This document shows positions 35,247 to 40,584 of a stretch of 64,000 nt of DNA, piece by piece. This stretch comes from Herbidospora cretacea (GTDB taxonomy: Bacteria; Actinomycetota; Actinomycetes; Streptosporangiales; Streptosporangiaceae), in the NCBI RefSeq assembly GCF_001570605.1, contig NZ_BBXG01000002.1:94549-158548 (forward strand), given 5' to 3'. The notes beneath the pieces were generated by a model. It made no database searches, had not been told where the DNA came from, and saw nothing but the letters and a program-made list of their open reading frames with translations. A program made the position numbers and the translations under genes. Numbering within the stretch: the first letter of the stretch is position 1; the number at the start of each line of letters is the position of its first letter.

Positions 35247-35455
35247 GCGAGCAAGAACGGCTACGGGGCACGGAGCCCCTGGAAGGCGAGCCGACGGGAT
35301 CGCGCGCCAATGCTTCGGAACCTGCCCTGGCTGACGAGTCAGGCGCGCCCGACACCTAAGAACTCAATAGCGACGACGAAGGGCCACCGCCTCCCGTAGA
35401 AAAGGCGGCCCGCGCATGGACTGACCTGCGCATACACGTATCCGACTAAGAATTC

Positions 35456-35498
35456 GCCCTGATGGTCGTAGGCGGGGTTCGACTCCCCGCCGGGGCAC
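35456..35498 (+). repeat. tRNA-3'-half-like repeat, copy 1
   Basis: Contains GGCGGGG-TTCGACT-CCCCGCC, a 7-bp stem with a perfect T-loop, preceded by a variable-loop-like GATGGTCG and followed by an acceptor-like CCGGGGCAC. Copy 2 at 36338-36381 is identical except TA versus CAA. A matching 5' half is absent upstream. Together the copies bracket three small genes. Confidence 0.7.
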
Positions 35499-35545
35499 CT
35501 TCGATCTTTCATCACCCCTCCCTGCATCAAGGAGCCCTTAGTCTC

Positions 35546-35926
35546 ATGCCCGCTGTCCGCATCGAGTCGTTCGGCTATCTGCACGCTGATCCGCCGACCG
35601 CGCATCTGGTCATCGACCTGCGCCAGCACTTCCGTGACCCGCACGTCTCGCCTGAGCTGCGGCACATGACCGCCCACGATGAGCCGGTCAGGACCACGGT
35701 CCTGAACACCGCCGGCATCACCGACCTGGTGAACGCCACTGCCGCCGCTGTGACCGCTTTCCTGTCCGGCCCCAGCGCCGGACAGGTCACGGTCGCTGAT
35801 GGGTGCGCCGGCGGTCGGCACCGCGCTCCGGTCTTCGCCATGGAGCTTGCCGACCGGCTGCGCCGTGCCGGACTGACCGTCGAACTGGAACACCGCGACC
35901 TGGACAAACCCGTCGTTCAGCGCTGA
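35546..35926 (+). CDS. Standalone RapZ C-terminal domain protein
   Basis: 126 residues consisting only of the C-terminal domain of RapZ-type proteins: SFGYLHADPPTAHLVIDLRQHFRDPHVSPELRHMT, then VADGCAGGRHRAPVFAMELADRLRRAGLTVELEHRDLD. The GCxGGxHRAP phosphate-binding loop is intact. Whole RapZ is a nucleotide/RNA-binding adaptor; the lone C-terminal domain is common in actinomycete elements, with unknown role. AAGGAG precedes the ATG at 35546. It is the first gene of the KorSA-controlled operon. Confidence 0.8.
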   Translation: MPAVRIESFGYLHADPPTAHLVIDLRQHFRDPHVSPELRHMTAHDEPVRTTVLNTAGITDLVNATAAAVTAFLSGPSAGQVTVADGCAGGRHRAPVFAMELADRLRRAGLTVELEHRDLDKPVVQR

Positions 35927-35965
35927 GAGCCCACAGCCTCTCACCAACCCCTGGAAGGAAAGATT

Positions 35966-36157
35966 GTGATCAACGCCAATGGCCGGATCGTCAGCGCCGA
36001 ACAGGACCTCAGCGTGAACATCGCCGGGGACATCATCGGCGACATCGGGGTCATCATCAGCGGGAACACCGGCCCCGTCCACCTGGGAACAGGCAACGTC
36101 TACACCGGCGTGACCGTCATCGAGAACGACATCCACACCGATCGGCGCGGGCGATGA
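35966..36157 (+). CDS. 63-residue protein with RHIM-like core
   Basis: The second half reads DIGVIISGNTGPVHLGTGNVYTG. The V-H-L-G core, with Asn three residues on (TGN), matches the spacing of the RHIM-type amyloid core [IV]-Q-[IV]-G-x-x-N seen in RIPK1/3 and in bacterial pseudo-palindromic signalling motifs, with His for Gln. The first half is Gly/Ile-rich with no membrane helix. It is translationally coupled to the 58-residue gene by an ATGA overlap. Amyloid activity is untested and the match is short. Confidence 0.55.
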   Translation: MINANGRIVSAEQDLSVNIAGDIIGDIGVIISGNTGPVHLGTGNVYTGVTVIENDIHTDRRGR

Positions 36158-36330
36158 AGCGGCGCAAGGTCGTCCAGTTCTACAGCTCGACCACCAGCGA
36201 GACCTACATCGGCGACTGCCCGGGGTGGATCGCCCTCACCCGGCGGGCGCGGCCGGACCTGCGCGAACGGCGGGTCATCGCCTACGGCGGCGGTCCCTGG
36301 CTGTGCTGGAGTTGTCGCCCGTCTCACTGA
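36154..36330 (+). CDS. 58-residue basic protein, unknown
   Basis: MKRRKVVQFYSSTTSETYIGDCPGWIALTRRARPDLRERRVIAYGGGPWLCWSCRPSH. Arg-rich and ends in a C-x-x-C (CWSC). Coupled to the RHIM-like gene by ATGA. Not a family I recognise. The trailing C-x-x-C could bind zinc with the upstream CPGW cysteine. Confidence 0.5.
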   Translation: MKRRKVVQFYSSTTSETYIGDCPGWIALTRRARPDLRERRVIAYGGGPWLCWSCRPSH

Positions 36331-36337
36331 TCTACCA

Positions 36338-36381
36338 GCCCTGATGGTCGCAAGGCGGGGTTCGACTCCCCGCCGGGGCAC
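36338..36381 (+). repeat. tRNA-3'-half-like repeat, copy 2
   Basis: Same sequence as 35456-35498 with CAA in place of TA. It lies 8 bp after the stop of the 58-residue gene and 100 bp before the next gene. The two copies are in direct orientation 882 bp apart, enclosing the RapZ-C, RHIM-like and 58-residue genes. Confidence 0.7.
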
Positions 36382-36487
36382 TCCCGGCCAGCTGGCCGGT
36401 CTCCCCATCTACGCCAAGAGGGCAGCCCCCCAATCCGCCAAGACAACGGGGCTGCCCTCACTCCCATCAAAAGGAGCTGTCTCCATC

Positions 36488-36625
36488 ATGGCTTTACTCC
36501 TGCGTTTCCTGCGGGCGGTCTGCCCGTCCGACTGCCGCAACGGTCAGATCTGGAACCCGGGCTCGGGGCCTTACCCGTGCCCCTTCTGCTGGCCGAACGC
36601 CGCGCAGAGCGGCGGCCCCCGATGA
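36488..36625 (+). CDS. 45-residue peptide with cysteine pairs
   Basis: MALLLRFLRAVCPSDCRNGQIWNPGSGPYPCPFCWPNAAQSGGPR, starting at an ATG with AAGGAG 10-14 bp upstream. The cysteines lie in two pairs (CPSDC and CPFC), so a small zinc ribbon is likely. It ends by an ATGA overlap with the WhiB gene. It begins the second half of the rightward operon, after repeat copy 2. Confidence 0.6.
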   Translation: MALLLRFLRAVCPSDCRNGQIWNPGSGPYPCPFCWPNAAQSGGPR

Positions 36626-36960
36626 CCCCGGCCGCGCCCGGCCGCGTGCTTCGCCAGGTCGGCGAAGTCCCTACCGTCCGGTTGCTCGACCTGATCACCT
36701 GGGACCTTCCGGCCGATCTGGTGAAGGGTGCGGCGTGCGGGGCTGACCCCGACCTGCACACCGGCCCCGACCTGTTCGACCACGAGTCCGCTCAGGAGCG
36801 GGCGGCCCGGGAAGACGTCGCCAAGAGCGTGTGCGCCGACTGCCCCGCCCGCCTCCACTGCCTGGCGGCGGCCCTGCGCATCCGTCCCGAGACCGGCGTC
36901 TGGGCTGGCCTAACCGCTGACGAACTCGCCGAGATGACCCGCCCGGGGCTGGCCTCATGA
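36622..36960 (+). CDS. WhiB-family iron-sulfur regulator
   Basis: 112 residues. Four cysteines with Wbl spacing (AACGADPD, then VCADCPARLHCLA) and the turn GVWAGLTADE are present, so the protein should bind a 4Fe-4S cluster and act with sigma factor region 4. The N-terminal extension (PGRVLRQVGEVPTVRLLDLITWDLP) is typical of element-borne Wbl proteins. ATGA overlap with the previous gene and again with the next shows tight coupling. Confidence 0.85.
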   Translation: MTPAAPGRVLRQVGEVPTVRLLDLITWDLPADLVKGAACGADPDLHTGPDLFDHESAQERAAREDVAKSVCADCPARLHCLAAALRIRPETGVWAGLTADELAEMTRPGLAS

Positions 36961-37097
36961 GCCGCTACCAGTGCCCCCTGTGCAGTGGACTGCACCCGAT
37001 CGCGGCCAAGCCGCGCTGTCCGATCCACGGGACCAACCACAGCGCCTCGTGCGCGCACTGCCAGAGCGCCGCCGCCAACCCACCGTGCGGGAGGTAG
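36957..37097 (+). CDS. 46-residue zinc-finger-like peptide
   Basis: Starts MSRYQCPLCSGLHPIAAKPRCPIHG and ends with CAHC and PPCGR. The pairs CPLC, CPIH and CAHC make a plausible double zinc site. Coupled by ATGA to WhiB and ends 4 bp before the next gene. Not recognised as a named family. Confidence 0.6.
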   Translation: MSRYQCPLCSGLHPIAAKPRCPIHGTNHSASCAHCQSAAANPPCGR

Positions 37098-37100
37098 CCG

Positions 37101-37538
37101 ATGTCTCGCATCCGTGCGGCCTTCTGGGACCCGGCCGGTTCCCGGTACGGCATCCCGACCTTCCCGTGGCGGATGGCCCCGCCGCATCTGCTGACCCGCC
37201 GTCAGCTCACCGCGCGGGGCCTTCGCCCCGGCGGTCAGGACGTGCAGGCCCAAATCAAGTGGCGGTCCCGCCGCCACGGCGCTCCCGGCGTCCGGGTGGC
37301 CTACCTGTATGACGAGCGGTTCGCCCTGCCCAAGCGCACCGCCACCCCGGCCCAGCTGGGCGCGCTGGCCAAAGCTCTCGCCGCCCGCCGGACCTGCCCG
37401 GAGTGCCAGACCGACGTCGGCTACGTCCTGCCCCGCCATCTGGGCGTCTGCCTGGACTGCGCCCACCGCTTCGCCGACTACGTGGACCGTCTGCTCACCG
37501 CCGACGCCGACACCGACGCCGGTCAGGTGGCCTCATGA
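37101..37538 (+). CDS. RRQ-motif AICE protein with zinc finger
   Basis: 145 residues with the segment LLTRRQLTARGLRPGGQDVQAQIKW, which I know from many actinomycete AICE and plasmid proteins of unknown role (RRQ family), and a downstream C-x-x-C ... C-x-x-C finger (TCPECQTD, VCLDCAHRF). GGAGG sits before the ATG. Its stop overlaps the next start by 4 bp. Likely nucleic-acid-binding. Confidence 0.7.
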   Translation: MSRIRAAFWDPAGSRYGIPTFPWRMAPPHLLTRRQLTARGLRPGGQDVQAQIKWRSRRHGAPGVRVAYLYDERFALPKRTATPAQLGALAKALAARRTCPECQTDVGYVLPRHLGVCLDCAHRFADYVDRLLTADADTDAGQVAS

Positions 37539-37735
37539 GCAGGCCCCGCCGGTTCTGCCCCCTCCGCCCTCCCGCCTCGTCGTCGACCACGCGCCAGCAG
37601 AACCCCGCCCTGGCCGAGGCCGACCGCCACGAGTCCCCCCGCACGGTGCCGTGCTGGTGGTGCAGCGGATCGGGCTGCGAGTCCTGCCAGGGGTCGGGCG
37701 GTCAGCCCGACCGCATCCCCGGCGGGGACACCTGA
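37535..37735 (+). CDS. 66-residue protein with a C-x-x-C-x-G-x-G repeat
   Basis: Middle and end read CWWCSGSGCESCQGSGGQPDR. This is a single DnaJ-like zinc knuckle (CxxCxGxG twice). Coupled to the previous gene by ATGA. No chaperone domain is present. Probably a small RNA- or protein-binding zinc peptide of the AICE operon. Confidence 0.6.
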   Translation: MSRPRRFCPLRPPASSSTTRQQNPALAEADRHESPRTVPCWWCSGSGCESCQGSGGQPDRIPGGDT

Positions 37736-37783
37736 TGACCCGCGACCTCTCCAACCAACTTCCGTCCCCCGAAGGGAGGCGAG

Positions 37784-39145
37784 ATGACGCAGACCTTTTA
37801 TGACTCCCGGGCGGAGCGGACGATGGCCGAGGCCGCCGCCGACCAAGCCCGCGCCGCCGCCGAGGCGACCCGCGCCGAGACGGCGTTACGTCTGGACCAG
37901 GCCCGCCGGCAAGCCGAGGACGACCGCGCCGCGCGTGCCGAACAGGCTCGCGAGGCCCGCCGCAAGGACAAGGCCGACCGGCGGGAGCTGCGGCGCATCC
38001 GGCGCGCTGAGGTCAACGCCCAGCGTCGCCAGGCTCGCCGCGCCAGTGCCGGCCGCCTGGCCGCAACGGTGGTGAGCCGTGCTCCGCTGATGGTGGGCGG
38101 TGTCGCGATGAGCGCCCCCATCCTCATCGCCTGGAACGGCCAACTGGCGTTCGCGCGTGAGGTCATGCACCTGGGCGTGCTGGCCCCGGCGCTGCCGATC
38201 GCGCTGGAGGGCGCGGCCTGGTATCTGGCCTACCTCACCCACACCGCGATCAAGGCGCACCTTCCCGCCGGCCGATACCGGGCCTGGACGTGGGGGCTGG
38301 CCGGTGTCGCGGCGGGCATGAACGCCTGGCACGGCATCGCCGACAACGCCACCCCGGGCGACCCGTGGGCGGGCGTCCAGGTCGGCATCGTGCTCGCGCT
38401 GGCCAGCCTTCTCGGCATCCTGCTGTGGGAGCTGACCGCCTCCCAGCACAAGCGCCAGCAGGACCATGCCCGCAACGGCCTCAGCGCGGCCGAGATCCGC
38501 CGCGCGGCCTGGCGGCGGGTCCGCTACCCCCGTCTGTCGTGGGCGGCTGCCAGCATCCAGGCCGCCCGCGCCGACCACGACGCCGAGGCAGCGTGGGTGG
38601 CCGCGTGGGTCGACCGCTACGGCATCGGCCCGCACGCCTCCCGCCGAGACCGGCGCCTGGCCCGCGAGATCGCCCGCTACAGCGCCCGCGCCGATCGTGA
38701 AGCCGCCGAGTCCGGCCGCCTGGCCATCATCGACGGCGCGATCGTCGAACGCCCCTCCCCCTCGATCGAAATCGACGTGGAACAGATCGACACCCCTTCG
38801 ATCGACACCCCGCCGTCGATCGAACCTGATCGATCGGTCCCCGTCCGGTCGATCGAACCGGCGGCCGATCACCGCCCGAGGCCCGCGACCAATCGGACCT
38901 CGAACCGGACGTCAAACCGGCCACCGCGCCGGTCGATCGACGAGCATCGCGCCGAACTGGCACGGCTGATCCAGGCCGGGGCGATCGATTCCCGACCTGA
39001 CGCTGAACCGATCCGTAAGGCCCTGCGCTGCGCGCCTAAGACCGCCGCGACGCTGCGCGACGAACTGCGCGACGCCGACAGCGCCATGAACGCCGCCCGC
39101 GCGCCGCGCGAGGCGCTCACCGTTCCCCAATCTTCGGAGGGGTGA
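37784..39145 (+). CDS. DUF2637 membrane protein of AICE
   Basis: 453 residues. Residues 1-90 form a highly charged coiled coil (AEAAADQARAAAEATRAETALRLDQARRQAEDDRAARAEQAREARRKDKAD). A four-helix membrane unit follows (ATVVSRAPLMVGGVAMSAPILIAWNG, MHLGVLAPALPIALEGAAWYLAYL, WGLAGVAAGMNAWHGIAD, VQVGIVLALASLLGILLWEL), the DUF2637 region. The tail is soluble and contains the SI(E/D) repeats of the TCGATCGA cluster. DUF2637 proteins are standard AICE/conjugative plasmid components, thought to help spread or transfer. A strong GGAGG precedes the start. Confidence 0.78.
   Translation: MTQTFYDSRAERTMAEAAADQARAAAEATRAETALRLDQARRQAEDDRAARAEQAREARRKDKADRRELRRIRRAEVNAQRRQARRASAGRLAATVVSRAPLMVGGVAMSAPILIAWNGQLAFAREVMHLGVLAPALPIALEGAAWYLAYLTHTAIKAHLPAGRYRAWTWGLAGVAAGMNAWHGIADNATPGDPWAGVQVGIVLALASLLGILLWELTASQHKRQQDHARNGLSAAEIRRAAWRRVRYPRLSWAAASIQAARADHDAEAAWVAAWVDRYGIGPHASRRDRRLAREIARYSARADREAAESGRLAIIDGAIVERPSPSIEIDVEQIDTPSIDTPPSIEPDRSVPVRSIEPAADHRPRPATNRTSNRTSNRPPRRSIDEHRAELARLIQAGAIDSRPDAEPIRKALRCAPKTAATLRDELRDADSAMNAARAPREALTVPQSSEG
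38762..38940. repeat. TCGATCGA cluster inside the DUF2637 gene
   Basis: Exact TCGATCGA occurs at 38762, 38798, 38816, 38849 and 38933, with close variants at 38830 (TCGATCGG) and 38982 (CGATCGAT). All copies are read in one frame, encoding S-I-E or S-I-D. Five exact octamers in 180 bp is far above chance. TraB-type translocases bind clustered 8-bp repeats, so this may be a transfer site as well as a linker. Confidence 0.55.
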
Positions 39146-39151
39146 CCCGCC

Positions 39152-39418
39152 ATGGTCGTTTTCACGATCGCCGTCATCATCATCACCGCCGTGGCGGCCA
39201 TCGCCTTCACGGTGTTCATCGCGGTCCGGGGCTTCCAGGACCGCCACTACGTCCGGGAGACGGTCAACGAGCACACCGCCCGGTTCTACCGGTGCGGTCG
39301 CTGCGGGGTGCTGCACGAGTACGGCCACAGCCCGCACGCCGACCGCCGGGAAGGCCGGGGCTGGCCGGTGCCCGATGAGTCCACCTACAGCTACGGCTTC
39401 CCCGAGGTCGGGCCATGA
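39152..39418 (+). CDS. Small membrane protein with a zinc knuckle
   Basis: 88 residues. One N-terminal helix (VVFTIAVIIITAVAAIAFTVFIAV) and then a cytoplasmic part with a C-x-x-C (YRCGRCGVLHEYGHS). It follows the DUF2637 gene by 6 bp with GGAGGGG before it, and its stop overlaps the next start by ATGA. It belongs to the group of spread/transfer (Spd-like) small AICE proteins by position and layout. Confidence 0.65.
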   Translation: MVVFTIAVIIITAVAAIAFTVFIAVRGFQDRHYVRETVNEHTARFYRCGRCGVLHEYGHSPHADRREGRGWPVPDESTYSYGFPEVGP

Positions 39419-39681
39419 CCGGCCGACCCTGCCACGGACGCCGCACGGCCCCGGGCATGGCGCTGCTGATGGCGCTGTGCGCGGGGCTGTGCCTGCCTGC
39501 CCTGCTGATCACCGCCGCCGATGCGTGGCTGACCGCCCTCGTCGGCTTGCCGCCGCTGATCCCCGCGCTGTGCCGTGTGGCCCGGCAGATCGCCCATGAG
39601 TACCGAATGTGGCTGATGGGCGTGGTGGAAGCCGACATCGTCTTTGACCCCAACGAACCGGAAAGGACGGTGTGGCGCTGA
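39415..39681 (+). CDS. Small two-helix membrane protein
   Basis: 88 residues with two hydrophobic segments (MALLMALCAGLCLPALLITAA and WLTALVGLPPLIPALCRVAR) and a soluble tail ending VFDPNEPERTVWR. Coupled by ATGA to the previous gene and by TGATG to the next. Likely Spd-type transfer-associated protein. Confidence 0.62.
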   Translation: MTGRPCHGRRTAPGMALLMALCAGLCLPALLITAADAWLTALVGLPPLIPALCRVARQIAHEYRMWLMGVVEADIVFDPNEPERTVWR

Positions 39682-39995
39682 TGGCCGACCGAAAGATCTC
39701 CGAACTGTCCTCGATCACCTTCACCGGCAGCCTCGGGGAGGCGTTCCAGACCTACGGCAACGCGCTGAGCACGATCGCCGACCGGTGGAACACCGAACTG
39801 GACATCGCCGCCGTGGACTCTGAGGCCGCCATGGGGTCCATGAAGGGCCACGTCCTGCTGTTCGGGCTGGACTCCAAGATCCGCGCCCGCCGGGTGGCCA
39901 AGCGGCTCAAGCGCGCTCGCGACCTGGCCGCCTCCCTGGCCGAACGCGGCCAAACCTTCCACCGCTCCTACCGCAAGCACTTCCTGGCCGGATGA
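39681..39995 (+). CDS. TraA-like protein, first paralog
   Basis: 104 residues, MADRKISELSSITFTGSLGEAFQTYGNALSTIADRWNTELDIAAVDSEAAMGSMKGHVLLFGLDSKIRARRVAKRLKRARDLAASLAERGQTFHRSYRKHFLAG. The second half (MKGHVLLFGLDSKIRARRVAK ... HRSYRKHFL) lines up with the second paralog at 40198 (LKGHPLLMGIDVRARAWRVAR ... QFRQEFL). Both resemble TraA-type small proteins that accompany TraB in actinomycete elements. The TGATG overlap shows coupling. Confidence 0.62.
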   Translation: MADRKISELSSITFTGSLGEAFQTYGNALSTIADRWNTELDIAAVDSEAAMGSMKGHVLLFGLDSKIRARRVAKRLKRARDLAASLAERGQTFHRSYRKHFLAG

Positions 39996-40030
39996 GACCC
40001 GCCGGCACTCGACCTCAGAGAGGAAAGCCC

Positions 40031-40198
40031 ATGGCCAAGCACGAGACACCCCTCGTGGGCGAGCACGGCGGTCCCGATTACCAGCTCATCGGCCGCCACA
40101 TGCTGATCGCGGGGATGACCAGTTCCGGCAAGTCGATCGGTGACGCCTGGAGCATCATCGGCGAACTGATCGCTCAGGACAGGCCGGTGAACCGCTGA
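40031..40198 (+). pseudogene. TraB/FtsK fragment carrying a Walker A motif
   Basis: 55 residues: the core GRHMLIAGMTSSGKSIGDAWSIIGELIAQD is nearly the same as GHHLQIMGMTGSGKSIGGAWNIIGELISRK in the full-length TraB downstream. Everything before and after in a translocase (membrane helices, remaining motor) is missing. Because it directly follows TraA-like copy 1, just as full TraB follows copy 2, it appears to be a decayed first copy of the pair. AGGAAAG before the ATG and coupling to the next gene mean the fragment is probably still translated. Confidence 0.7.
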
Positions 40199-40584
40199 TG
40201 GGCAGCGGACAGGCCCGCCTGGACCAGATCGCCTGCATCGAGTTCCACGGCAAGGTCCCCTCCAAGATCGCCGCCTACGCCACCGCGACCCAGCTTTTCG
40301 CGCACGACCTGGCGCGGGAGCTGGACGCCGCCGCCAACGCCGCCGAGAACGCGATGCGGCAGCTCAAGGGCCACCCGCTGCTGATGGGCATCGACGTGCG
40401 CGCCCGCGCCTGGCGCGTGGCCCGCGAACTCAACGACGCCCGGGAACTGGTGCTCGGCATCAGCGCCGAGGCGGTCAAGTTCAACGTCCAGTTCCGACAG
40501 GAGTTCCTGGAGGCGCTGGAAGCCCTCAGCAAGCGCGAGCGCGACACCAAGAGCAAGGACTACAAGGGAAAGGTTGATCTGTGA
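40198..40584 (+). CDS. TraA-like protein, second paralog
   Basis: 128 residues, all-helical, MGSGQARLDQIACIEFHGKVPSKIAAYATATQLFAHDLARELDAAANAAENAMRQLKGHPLLMGIDVRARAWRVARELNDARELVLG, paralogous to the gene at 39681. It starts within the stop of the TraB fragment (TGATG) and ends in a GTGATG overlap with full-length TraB, so it is co-translated with the translocase. Role in transfer is inferred from position. Confidence 0.65.
   Translation: MGSGQARLDQIACIEFHGKVPSKIAAYATATQLFAHDLARELDAAANAAENAMRQLKGHPLLMGIDVRARAWRVARELNDARELVLGISAEAVKFNVQFRQEFLEALEALSKRERDTKSKDYKGKVDL

Noticed and set aside
35456-36381. The T-arm repeats as complete tRNA genes
   Set aside because: No GCCCCGG-type 5' acceptor, D arm or anticodon arm was found at the right distance, so only a 3' half is present.
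37732-37803. A 22-residue frame (MTRDLSNQLPSPEG...) between two AICE genes
   Set aside because: It overlaps the start of the DUF2637 gene and shows no independent ribosome site or conserved pattern.
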